NCBI RefSeq assembly: GCF_014651075.1
Contig: NZ_BMWE01000001.1
Span: 62,001-126,000, forward strand
Length of the DNA: 64,000 nucleotides
DNA from: Streptomyces djakartensis
Lineage (GTDB): Bacteria > Actinomycetota > Actinomycetes > Streptomycetales > Streptomycetaceae
Reading direction: 5' to 3'
The position numbers were made by a program, and so were the translations under genes. The notes under the pieces are model-generated. The model did no database searches. It worked only from the letters and a program-made list of their open reading frames with translations, and had not been told where the DNA came from. Positions 1 through 9,752 of the stretch are shown piece by piece; position 1 is the first letter of the stretch, and the number at the start of each line of letters is the position of its first letter.

Positions 1-55
1 TCACCGTGTCACCGGGAAGGGCTTCGACCTTCTTCTCGACGGTTTTGTCAGGCAT
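1..55 (-). CDS. ABC transporter permease, N-terminal fragment (DppC/OppC-like, cut by window edge)
   Basis: Only the first 18 codons are present; the encoded start reads MPDKTVEKKVEALPGDTV and then leaves the window. The ATG overlaps the last 8 nt of the upstream permease gene, a translational-coupling arrangement normal for dppB-dppC pairs. In families of this type the second permease starts with a hydrophilic charged N-terminus like this one. No membrane segment is visible yet, so the assignment rests on position alone. Confidence 0.6.
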   Translation of the reverse strand, partial: MPDKTVEKKVEALPGDTV

Positions 56-977
56 ACCGGATCCTCGGGTCCAGGACCGCGTAGAGCAGGTCGACGATCA
101 AGCTGGCAGCGAGGTAGATGAGCACCATCAGCGAGGCGATTCCCACGACCGTGGCGCCCTCACGCCGGCTGAGCGCCTCGTAGATCTCGACACCGATACC
201 CCGCACGTTGAAGATGCCCTCGGTCACGATCGCGCCGGTCATCAGGTTGCCGACCTCGATGCCGAGGAAGGTGACCACGGGAATCAGTGAGTTGCGCATC
301 AGGTGGACACCGACGACACGGCGACGCGGCAGCCCCTTGGCCACGGCGGTGCGCATGTAGTCGGACCGCAGGTTCTCCGCGATCGACGTGCGGGTCAACC
401 GGGCGACGTAGGCGAGCGACAGCGACGCCAGCACGGTGGCGGGAAGCACGAGCTGCGCGAAGTCCGTCGAGTCGGTCACCGTGGGCGTGGTGACCGACCA
501 CTTGAACGCGAGCAGGTACTGCAGCAGGAAGCCCAGCACGAAGGACGGCATCGACACGAGGACCAGCGTCAGCGTCAGAAGTCCGCGGTCCCGCAGCGTG
601 TCGGGGCGCAGGCCGGCGATGACACCGAGGCCGATACCCACGAGCGTGACGAAGGTGAAGGCGAAGATCGTCAGCCTGATCGTCACCGGGAACGCATCGA
701 GGATGATGTCCGCGATGGGCCGCTTGCTGGCGATCTGGGTGCCGAAGTCGCCCTGGAAAAGGCCGGTCATGTAGTTCACGTACTGCTGAAGGAGCGGCTG
801 ATCGAGGCCGAGGTCCTTCTTGATGCTCGCGACCACCGCCGGGTCGTACGCCTGATCCCCCATCATCGCCCGGACGGGATCGCCGGGCAGGGCGTACATC
901 ATGCAGAAGATGAGCAAGGTTGACCCGATGAACACCGGGATCATCTGGAGCAGTCGTCGTGCGACATAGCGCCCCAT
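48..977 (-). CDS. Oligopeptide ABC transporter permease (DppB/OppB family)
   Basis: A 309-residue integral membrane permease of the binding-protein-dependent transport family that imports di- and oligopeptides. The N-terminus is basic and then hydrophobic (MGRYVARRLLQMIPVF), followed by the periplasmic-loop signature LPGDPVRAMMGDQA and the long extracytoplasmic stretch typical of DppB. The cytoplasmic coupling (EAA-like) loop is seen around residues 215-240 (YMRTAVAKGLPRRRV). I chose the ATG at 977 because a GGAGG lies 6 nt upstream; a longer reading to 1058 lacks one and would run through the stem-loop at 1003-1047. The gene lies between the binding lipoprotein upstream and a second permease that overlaps its 3' end. 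Confidence 0.9.
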   Translation of the reverse strand: MGRYVARRLLQMIPVFIGSTLLIFCMMYALPGDPVRAMMGDQAYDPAVVASIKKDLGLDQPLLQQYVNYMTGLFQGDFGTQIASKRPIADIILDAFPVTIRLTIFAFTFVTLVGIGLGVIAGLRPDTLRDRGLLTLTLVLVSMPSFVLGFLLQYLLAFKWSVTTPTVTDSTDFAQLVLPATVLASLSLAYVARLTRTSIAENLRSDYMRTAVAKGLPRRRVVGVHLMRNSLIPVVTFLGIEVGNLMTGAIVTEGIFNVRGIGVEIYEALSRREGATVVGIASLMVLIYLAASLIVDLLYAVLDPRIRYA

Positions 978-1002
978 AGGTGCCTCCGTGAGGGGTGAAC
1001 GC

Positions 1003-1047
1003 AGGTACGGGGGCCGTCCCCTGTTGACGGGACGGCCCCCCGTACCT
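1003..1047 (-). terminator. Intra-operon stem-loop between binding protein and permease genes
   Basis: An 18-bp stem (AGGTACGGGGGCCGTCCC and its complement, with one bulged C) closes an 8-nt loop. A second, 6-bp hairpin (GAGCCC/GGGCTC, 1092-1106) sits directly after the lipoprotein stop codon. Such hairpins commonly make transport operons express more binding protein than permease by partial termination or by protecting the upstream mRNA end; which applies here is inference. Confidence 0.75.
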
Positions 1048-1109
1048 CCCACCGCCACCGGAGCGGCGGCGGGTCTACGGCCGAGTGGGAAGAGCCCGAA
1101 GGGCTCCTC

Positions 1110-2723
1110 TTACTTGGTGGTGACGGCCCACACTTCGAGGTCACCGTGGAAGTCGACGTTGACGTTGTCGACGTTCTTACCGTGGCCGCCGTTGATGCGG
1201 TAGTACCAGAGCGGGATGGCCGGCATGTGCTCGACCAGCTTCTTCTCGACCTCCTGGAAGGCCTTCACCGAGTCCTCGAGGGAGTTGGCGTTGTCCGCCT
1301 TGTTCATCAGCCCGTCGATCTCCTTGTTGGAGAAGCGGCCGTTGTTGGCCTCGGCGGTGGTGTGGTACAGCTCCTTCATGAAGTTGGCGTTGACCGGGTA
1401 GTCGGCGACCCAGCCACCGCGGTACATGCCCTTCACCTGGTCGTTGTCACGGGCCTCGAGGTCCGTGGCGAAGTCCGGCTTGGGGTCGCCGACGCAGTCG
1501 ACGCCGGTGGCCTTGCGGATGGACTCGCAGACCGCGGTCACCCACTCCTTGTGCCCACCGTCGGTGTTGTACTGGACGGTGAACTTGTTGCCCGGAACGC
1601 CACCGCCCTCCTTGATGAGCTGCTTGGCCTTCGTCGGGTTGTACGTGAACACGTCGGTGTCCAGGTTCTGGTAGCCCTTGACGCCCGGCGGCGTGAAGCC
1701 CTTGGCCGGCGTACGGGTGTTGTTCAGAACCGTCTTGGTGATCGTGTCGCGGTCGATCGCCATCGACAGACCCTGCAGGACCTTCGGGTCGATGCCCTTG
1801 AAGGTCTTGGAGTAGAACGCCGGGTGCAGCGACTGCAGGGCCGCGTACGGCTGCTCGATGGCGCCGTCACCCAGGTCCTGCTTGTACTTCGGCAGGTCCG
1901 TCGGGCCGACCTGGCGGATCATGTCCAGGTTGCCGGAGACGACGTCCTTGTAGGCGGCTTCGACCGTCGTGTAGTTCTTGAACTGGACGCCCTTGTTCTT
2001 CGCCTTGTTCGGGCCCTGGTACTCGTCCCAGGCCTTGACCTGGATGAGCTTCTTGTGGTCCCACTTCTCGAACTTGTAGGGACCGTTGCCGACCGGCTTC
2101 TGGCCGAAGGCCTTCGGGTCGTCGTAGAAGACCTTGGGCAGCGGGGCCCAGGTGGTGTAGCCCAGCTTGTAGTTGAAGTACGGCATCTTGTACTTCAGCT
2201 CGATGGTGAAGGTGTGGTCGTCCACGGCCTTCAGACCGGACATGGCCTTGGCCTTCGGCTCACCCTTCTCCGGGTGGACGTCGTCGTAGCCCTTGATGTC
2301 CTGGAACCAGAAGGAGTTCTGCTGGTTGTTCTTGATGTTGGCGTACCAGTTCCAAGCGTCGATGTACGACTTGGAGGTGACTTCCTCGCCGTTGTGGAAC
2401 TTCCAGCCCTTCTTGAGCTTGACCGTCCACGTCTTGGAGTCGTCGGAGGTGACCGACTCGGCGTTCGTGTAGACGATCTCGCCCTTGGAGTCGAAGTCCA
2501 GCAGCTGGGTGAAGAGGGACTGGATGACGTACGAGCCGTTGCTCTCGTTCGTGTCAGCCGGGACCAGCGGCTTCTGCGGCTCGCCGACGTCGATCGAGAC
2601 GTACCCCGCAGGGCCGGAACCCTTGCTCTTCCCCTCACCGTCACCGCTGCCGCCGCAGGCGGTGGCGGCCAGGGCGACCACTATCGCCCCCGCGACCCAC
2701 TTGGCGCTCCTGGCACCGCGCAT
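1110..2723 (-). CDS. Oligopeptide-binding lipoprotein of ABC transporter (SBP family 5)
   Basis: A 537-residue extracytoplasmic solute-binding lipoprotein that captures peptides and passes them to the permeases encoded downstream. The N-terminus is a lipoprotein signal: basic MRGARSAKWV, a hydrophobic core, then LAATAC with the lipidated Cys at residue 23 and a Gly/Ser-rich tether. The mature part shows the family-5 layout, with an N-terminal domain (TNAESVTSDDSKTWTVKLKK, the typical 'potential for computed performance' strand), VGNGPYKFEKW and a C-terminal WYYR segment. AGGAGG 6 nt upstream supports the ATG at 2723. It is the first gene of the operon; two stem-loops follow it. The peptide specificity cannot be read from sequence. 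Confidence 0.92.
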   Translation of the reverse strand: MRGARSAKWVAGAIVVALAATACGGSGDGEGKSKGSGPAGYVSIDVGEPQKPLVPADTNESNGSYVIQSLFTQLLDFDSKGEIVYTNAESVTSDDSKTWTVKLKKGWKFHNGEEVTSKSYIDAWNWYANIKNNQQNSFWFQDIKGYDDVHPEKGEPKAKAMSGLKAVDDHTFTIELKYKMPYFNYKLGYTTWAPLPKVFYDDPKAFGQKPVGNGPYKFEKWDHKKLIQVKAWDEYQGPNKAKNKGVQFKNYTTVEAAYKDVVSGNLDMIRQVGPTDLPKYKQDLGDGAIEQPYAALQSLHPAFYSKTFKGIDPKVLQGLSMAIDRDTITKTVLNNTRTPAKGFTPPGVKGYQNLDTDVFTYNPTKAKQLIKEGGGVPGNKFTVQYNTDGGHKEWVTAVCESIRKATGVDCVGDPKPDFATDLEARDNDQVKGMYRGGWVADYPVNANFMKELYHTTAEANNGRFSNKEIDGLMNKADNANSLEDSVKAFQEVEKKLVEHMPAIPLWYYRINGGHGKNVDNVNVDFHGDLEVWAVTTK

Positions 2724-3323
2724 GGGTTCCTCCTATGAAGTCATTGGTTCACCGCGAAGGGAGCACGGACAGACCACCGCCACCGCCCGTCGCCGGTGCC
2801 GGAAGTCGTCAGGTGCCCCCGCGCTCGTGAGTCGCTGCCGCCGCCGGCGGGTGACCCTTCATCCGAGCTCTACGCGCCTAACTATCTGCCAAACGCCATT
2901 ACCGAGCCACACCCTCGAGGTCTCGGTTCGATCACAGCTCGCGTATACATCTTCCAAAATCCGGACAAAGGGTTTGGTGAAAGATGCCTGCGAAACGGAC
3001 TTGTTACACATCTATCGGTGCTGACTGTCCGCATTCCGGACGCGAGAGTGAGATAAACCGGTTGCGACTACCGTGGCCCCCGTGCAAGGTGCCACCGGTA
3101 CCTGTCGCGCGCTCAAGAGGCCGTCGACGCAAGGCTGTTGCCAGACGCCCCAGGCAGGGCAGAGAAAGGCGCTCCGCAGCAGGGTAGTGCGAGCGAGGCG
3201 CCCGGAACGGCCGCCCCGGGCAAATCGAGGGTTTTCCCTACCCGTTGCCTGGGCGTCGCCTTGACGGCGCCTGGCGGATCAATTGGGTCGACATCCGTTC
3301 CGGCCTGCGGAAAACTTCCCGGG
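2724..3323. other. Intergenic region with divergent promoter area
   Basis: Six hundred bases with no convincing gene. The 2930-3060 stretch is markedly richer in A/T than its surroundings (runs such as CAAAATCC, GATAAACC, GTATACAT) and probably carries the promoter of the peptide transporter operon on the minus strand. I could not fix a -10/-35 pair with confidence. Confidence 0.4.
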
Positions 3324-3839
3324 ATGCCTCGACTAACCGACACGCCTCCCACGTGGGACGAGCGTACGCAGCTGGCCACGATGCTGGACTACGCCCGTGA
3401 CACCGCACGAGCCAAGTGTGAGGGTGTGTCCGCCGAAGACGCCCGCAAGGCCCCGCTCCCGGGTTCGCCGCTGATGACGTTGTGCGGACTGATCAGCCAT
3501 CTGCGGTGGGTCGAGTACTACTGGTTCCAGGTGATGTTCCTGGGCGAGGAACTCGAGGGGCCGCTCTCCGAGGCGACCGACGACGATCCAGATCCCGAGA
3601 TGCGGACGGCGGTCGACATCCCGCTGCCCCGGCTTCTCGCCGAGTACGAGGAACAGAGTGCCCGCCACCGTCGCCTGGTGACCGAACACGACCTGGACTC
3701 GACGGCGAAGCGCCCGATCGGCGACGGCCGCCATGTCGACCTGCGCTGGGTGCTCCTCCACCTCATCGAGGAGACGTCCCGCCACAACGGCCACCTGGAC
3801 GTCGTGCGTGAGCTCGTCGACGGGCGGACCGGCGTCTGA
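3324..3839 (+). CDS. DinB family protein (DUF664-type)
   Basis: A 171-residue protein of the DinB/DUF664 four-helix-bundle family, whose members often bind a divalent metal through three histidines and include mycothiol/bacillithiol-dependent transferases. Candidate ligands are the His in LISHLRWVEYYWF and the two in EETSRHNGHLDVV. The helical pattern WDERTQLATMLDYARD at the N-terminus is characteristic. I start it at the ATG at 3324, where similarity to the family begins; the upstream extension to 3138 is low-complexity and unlike the family. No strong ribosome-binding site is seen, so the mRNA may be leaderless. Substrate unknown. Confidence 0.8.
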   Translation: MPRLTDTPPTWDERTQLATMLDYARDTARAKCEGVSAEDARKAPLPGSPLMTLCGLISHLRWVEYYWFQVMFLGEELEGPLSEATDDDPDPEMRTAVDIPLPRLLAEYEEQSARHRRLVTEHDLDSTAKRPIGDGRHVDLRWVLLHLIEETSRHNGHLDVVRELVDGRTGV

Positions 3840-3888
3840 GGGGCCCTGGTGGCAGGCTCGTCAGGTCGCACGGCCGGCCGCGTCGCCG

Positions 3889-3928
3889 GCAGAGCCCCGG
3901 TAGCTCCGCGGAGCTACCGGGGCTCTGC
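3889..3928. terminator. Bidirectional terminator, 40-nt perfect palindrome
   Basis: GCAGAGCCCCGGTAGCTCCG is followed directly by its exact reverse complement, giving a 20-bp stem with no intervening bases. It sits between the convergent DinB-family and typA genes and should terminate both. No T-tract follows, as usual in high-GC actinobacteria. Confidence 0.85.
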
Positions 3929-3942
3929 CCGTTCCGGGACCG

Positions 3943-5850
<1,908 letters not shown>

Positions 5851-6034
5851 AAGAAGGCGTACTCCCGGAGTGGTGAGGAATGCCCTGCGCGTACGTCGGT
5901 GGTGCGCGGGCCCTGCCGGGCTCAACATGCCACGGCCTCACCCCATGGTACGGGTACGCTCCCGCTGGGGTGAGCCGGGATACGTCGGCGCAGGTCAGGC
6001 CTGCTGTGAGGTGCTGGGAGTCGCTCTCCGGGCT

Positions 6035-6056
6035 GCTGGGGGCTGCCGCCCCCAGC
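6035..6056 (-). terminator. Hairpin terminator after the second binding lipoprotein
   Basis: GCTGGGGGC pairs with GCCCCCAGC across a 4-nt loop, 29 nt past the stop codon of the 6085-8265 gene on its strand. The 9-bp all-G/C stem is a normal Streptomyces terminator. Confidence 0.65.
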
Positions 6057-6084
6057 CCCGGCTTCGACCTGAAGGGCCTCGTCC

Positions 6085-8265
6085 TCAGGCGCCGGACGGG
6101 CTGGATACCGCCGAGTGTGACGGGCCTCCTGCCGGCTTCATGCCCTTCTTCAGGAAGCCCATGTCCTCGAAGACCGGCGTGCCGAAGCCGAAGGCGCCGG
6201 TGTTCACCAGGTTCTTGCGGGCCGCCATGAGCTGGGGGCGCTGGTAGAGGGGAATCGATCCGGCGGCGGCCCAGATGCGGGAGTCGGCCTTGCGGATCAG
6301 GGAACGGGACTCGCCCTCGTCCAGGGTGGCGACGGCCTGGTCGAAGAGCTGGTCGACCTGGTCGGTGCCGACGCGGGTGTAGTTCTGCTCGATGCTCAGC
6401 GAGCCGTCGGCGGCCGGTACCGGCTTGGCGTAGACGGGGCGGGCGTCGGTGGCGGGGTAGGCGGTGGTGGGCCAGGAGTACAGGGCGAGGTCGTACTGGC
6501 CGGAGGCGATGTGGTCCTTGAAGTAGGACTCGTCGGCGACCTTGGAGATCTCCGTGCGGATGCCGACGCGCTCCAGCATGCGGGAGACGCGGTCGGCGAC
6601 CGTGCGCAGCGTCTGGGAGCCGGGCCCGGAGGGGAGCACGAAACGGAGGGTGAGGGGCTTGCCGTTCTTGGCGAGCGGGGCGGCCTCGCGGCCCGCCGGG
6701 GCGGCGGTTCCCCGGGGGGCGTACGCGCCGGGGGCGCCGCCCTGGTCCGGCTGCTTGTACTGCTTGCCGTCCTGGTCGGGGTGGCCGGCCAGGCCCTTGT
6801 CGTCCTGCCGGTCCTTGTCGTGCTCGCCGACGATGTACGTGCCGTCGTCGTCCTCCGGCTTCCCGGAGGACTCGCCGGCCTTCTCGCCCTCGGCGCCGGC
6901 CGCCTTCTCCCCCTCCTTCTTCTTCTGCTCCTTGACGGGCCCGCCACGGATCCATCCGGCGTCCGCGAGCAGGGCCTGCGCCTCCTTGGTGTCCTGGTCG
7001 CCGAGGGCACCGCTGCTGTCGGCGTACGCGGCCTGGCCGGACAGGGCCAGGTGGCTGCCGACCGGTACGGCGGGCAGGCCGAGCGGCTTGAGGACGGCCG
7101 CGACCAGTTCCTCCCGGTCCAGGGCGCGGGCTACGGCCCTGCGGACGCGCTCGTCGGCGAGCGGTCCCTCGGCGCCGTTCAGGGCGAGCTGGGTGTAGGC
7201 GGGCTCCAGGGACTTGCGCACCTCGTAGCCGCGCAGCGCCTGCCGCTCGCGGGCTTCCTCGGCCGCGGCCTCGCCGCGCTCGTCGCGGGCTTCGGCCTCC
7301 TCGCCGGACTCGTCGTCCCCGGCCGTGGCGGACCCGTCGGCACTGGGGGCGCTGGGGCCCATCAGTGCGCTGCCGGAGCTGCGGGGCTTGGCGGTGACGG
7401 TGATGCGGCGGGCCGCCGAGGGATCGATCTCGGCCAGGTCGAGGGTGCCCGCGGCCAGCTCGTCGGCCCGCTCCTCGCGTGGGACCGTGCGCAGCACGAT
7501 CTCCGAGAGCTTGGCCGGCCGGCCCCACCAGCGCGGGTTGCGCGTGAGGGTGATCTCGTCGTCCTTGCGGTCGACCTTCTTCACCTTGAAGGGACCGGCG
7601 GTGACCTTGAGTTTCTTGCGCGCCCCGTCGTTGAAGGAGTCCGGGGTGCCCATGACGTCCTTCGGGTACAGCGGTGAGAACAGCGACCGCCAGTCGGCGT
7701 AGGGGCGGCTGAAGGTGACCTTGACCTCCAGGGCGCTCTCCCCGCGCTCGACCTTCTGGATGCGGTCGTAGCCGGCGTTGCGGGCGGTCCAGTAGGCGGT
7801 GTCCTTGCCGGACAGCGCACGCCACTGGGCGGCGAAGTCGGCGGCGCCGATCTCGCGGCCGTCGCTCCAGACGGCCTGCTGGTTGAGCTTGTACAGGACG
7901 ACCTGCTTGGGCTCGGTCTCGACGACCTCGGCCGACTCCAGGTATTCGGGGTTGCGCTCGGGGCGGCCGCTGTCGTTCATCCGGAACATCGACGGCAGGA
8001 CCGCCTGGGCGACGCGGTTGGTGGTGGCGTCGGCGTCCGACTGGAACGTGTTGAGGGTGTCCGGCACGGAGTCCACGGCCCAGCGCAGGGTGCCGCCGTC
8101 GGTGATCCGGTCGCGGGCGGCGGGCTGGATGTCGGGCGCGGCGAGCGGCTCGCCGGCCGGGTCCTCGGAGCCGCATCCGGCGAGCGCGGGCACCGCGAGC
8201 ACACCCGCGGTGAGGAAGGCGACCGAGCGCGAGACCGCGCGCGGGCCGATGCCGTGCTGGGACAT
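6085..8265 (-). CDS. Orphan family-5 extracellular solute-binding lipoprotein with charged insertions
   Basis: A 726-residue peptide/nickel-type binding lipoprotein. The signal ends in a clear lipobox (VPALAGC, Cys at residue 31). Family-5 blocks are visible: an N-terminal domain with [19 protein letters not shown], then [18 protein letters not shown], and a C-terminal [14 protein letters not shown]. It is about 190 residues longer than usual because of two low-complexity insertions: an acidic/Glu-Ala-Arg stretch around residues 310-345 and a Lys/Glu/Asp/Gly-rich stretch around residues 420-530. No permease or ATPase genes are adjacent, so it either serves a transporter encoded elsewhere or has another surface role. 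ATG 8265 is directly followed by the signal peptide. Confidence 0.85.
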   Translation of the reverse strand: MSQHGIGPRAVSRSVAFLTAGVLAVPALAGCGSEDPAGEPLAAPDIQPAARDRITDGGTLRWAVDSVPDTLNTFQSDADATTNRVAQAVLPSMFRMNDSGRPERNPEYLESAEVVETEPKQVVLYKLNQQAVWSDGREIGAADFAAQWRALSGKDTAYWTARNAGYDRIQKVERGESALEVKVTFSRPYADWRSLFSPLYPKDVMGTPDSFNDGARKKLKVTAGPFKVKKVDRKDDEITLTRNPRWWGRPAKLSEIVLRTVPREERADELAAGTLDLAEIDPSAARRITVTAKPRSSGSALMGPSAPSADGSATAGDDESGEEAEARDERGEAAAEEARERQALRGYEVRKSLEPAYTQLALNGAEGPLADERVRRAVARALDREELVAAVLKPLGLPAVPVGSHLALSGQAAYADSSGALGDQDTKEAQALLADAGWIRGGPVKEQKKKEGEKAAGAEGEKAGESSGKPEDDDGTYIVGEHDKDRQDDKGLAGHPDQDGKQYKQPDQGGAPGAYAPRGTAAPAGREAAPLAKNGKPLTLRFVLPSGPGSQTLRTVADRVSRMLERVGIRTEISKVADESYFKDHIASGQYDLALYSWPTTAYPATDARPVYAKPVPAADGSLSIEQNYTRVGTDQVDQLFDQAVATLDEGESRSLIRKADSRIWAAAGSIPLYQRPQLMAARKNLVNTGAFGFGTPVFEDMGFLKKGMKPAGGPSHSAVSSPSGA

Positions 8266-8555
8266 CTGTGCTACCTCCGGGGAGCCGAGGGCGTTATGAT
8301 CACTTTTGGCGGTATTTGGATTTCATCTGATGTATGCGGCCACTGAAGAGGAAAGGGTTCAGCAACAGAGGGCGACACGGCGGCCACGGGTCGTGAAGTC
8401 ACCCATGCGGCGCAGCGCACCGGTGGGTGCACCCACACGCCTCGGCCAATCGGTGCACGTCCCCTTCACAGCGCAAGGTGTGACGCGCAACACTCGCAGG
8501 CGCATGAACGTTGCCGCCTTGGGCCTCGAAGGACCCGCGGAAGTGAGGGCAAGTC

Positions 8556-8846
8556 ATGTCCGTTCACGACGAACTGACGTCAGTCCAGCGCTCGCTCGAC
8601 GACCTGTTCCGGTCGCTGGGGCGCCTGGAGAAGCAGCTCGGCACCGGTGGCCTGGAGATGCGCCGGGTCCGTGCCGATGCCAACCACCTGCGCGAGAGCG
8701 TCGCCCTGCTGCGTGACGCCGCCGCGTCACCGGCCGACCCGAAACGCCCCGATCTCGTCACGATCTCGGACACGCCGTACGACTCGGCCCTGTGGCGCGA
8801 CTCGGACGACGAGGGGCTCGGCGCCCGGGACCGGCGCGCTCCCTGA
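8556..8846 (+). CDS. Small conserved coiled-coil protein, function unknown
   Basis: A 96-residue soluble protein. The first 60 residues are heptad-like and amphipathic (VQRSLDDLFRSLGRLEKQLG, then VRADANHLRESVALLRD) and predict a coiled coil; the C-terminal third is polar and acidic. A GAGGGC motif lies just upstream of the ATG. It ends 54 nt before the succinate dehydrogenase operon on the same strand and could be co-transcribed. I do not recognise a family; it looks like a small conserved Streptomyces protein. Confidence 0.65.
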   Translation: MSVHDELTSVQRSLDDLFRSLGRLEKQLGTGGLEMRRVRADANHLRESVALLRDAAASPADPKRPDLVTISDTPYDSALWRDSDDEGLGARDRRAP

Positions 8847-8900
8847 CCTGGAGGGCGTCGAGCGACCGGCACCTCCCCCGAACCCGACCGGAGTCGTCAC

Positions 8901-9737
8901 GTGGCCACTGGTACGGAACCTCCCGCCACCGAACCCACCCACCCGAGCGGCGGCGTACAGGCGGGTACGCGCGCCGCGATCGACGCCCCGCACCTGCGCA
9001 CCGACCGCTGGTGGCTGGCCCCGGCCGGCACGGCCGCCGGCCTGCTGGCCTTCATCGTCTACTCGACCTGGCGGGCCTTCGCGAACGCCGACTACTACGC
9101 GGCGCCGTACGTCTCGCCCTTCTACTCCCCCTGCCTGGCGGAGAACTGCGAGCCGATGAGAGCCGGGCCGAACTGGGAGATCTTCGGCGGCTGGTGGGGC
9201 CTCTCGCCCGCCGTCATCATCCTGATCTTCCCGCTCGGCTTCCGCCTGACCTGCTACTACTACCGCAAGGCCTACTACCGGGGCTTCTGGGCGTCCCCGC
9301 CGGCCTGCGCGGTGGCCGAACCACACCGGAAGTACACCGGCGAGACCCGCTTCCCGCTGATCCTGCAGAACATCCACCGGTACTTCTTCTACGCCGCGCT
9401 CCTGGTCGCCGGGATCCTCACCTACGACACCGTGCTCGCCTTCCGCGACGAGGACTACGCGTGGGGCCACATGGGGCTCGGCACCCTCGTGTTCCTGGTC
9501 AACATCGTGCTGATCTGGGCGTACACGATCTCCTGCCACTCCTGCCGGCACATCGTCGGCGGCAAGCTGAAGCACTTCTCCAGGCATCCCGTGCGCTACC
9601 GGATGTGGCAGTGGGTGGGGAAGCTCAACGCCCGGCACATGCAGCTGGCCTGGGCGTCGCTGGTGAGCGTGGCGGTCGCCGACTTCTACGTCTACCTGGT
9701 CGCGTCCGGCGCCTTCGACGATCCGCGCTTCTTCTAG
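8901..9737 (+). CDS. sdhC: Succinate dehydrogenase membrane anchor subunit (Sdh1 type)
   Basis: A 278-residue polytopic protein that anchors the flavoprotein and iron-sulfur subunits encoded directly downstream. Membrane segments are visible at about residues 41-60, 101-118, 157-180, 190-210 and 235-258. Length, operon order (anchor, flavoprotein, Fe-S) and sequence style match the mycobacterial Sdh1 anchor rather than the small SdhC/SdhD pair. It is rich in potential metal ligands: Cys78, Cys83, Cys118, Cys136 and a cluster Cys212-His213-Cys215-His217 at the end of a membrane segment. Start GTG at 8901 with GGAG 7 nt upstream. The N-terminal ~30 residues are disordered. Confidence 0.85.
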   Translation: MATGTEPPATEPTHPSGGVQAGTRAAIDAPHLRTDRWWLAPAGTAAGLLAFIVYSTWRAFANADYYAAPYVSPFYSPCLAENCEPMRAGPNWEIFGGWWGLSPAVIILIFPLGFRLTCYYYRKAYYRGFWASPPACAVAEPHRKYTGETRFPLILQNIHRYFFYAALLVAGILTYDTVLAFRDEDYAWGHMGLGTLVFLVNIVLIWAYTISCHSCRHIVGGKLKHFSRHPVRYRMWQWVGKLNARHMQLAWASLVSVAVADFYVYLVASGAFDDPRFF

Positions 9738-9752
9738 AGGGATGGGGCCTTC

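Noticed and set aside
2485-3187. Short plus-strand open frames upstream of the DinB-family gene
   Set aside because: No ribosome-binding sites, no recognisable motifs, and they overlap the promoter and start of the peptide-binding lipoprotein gene.
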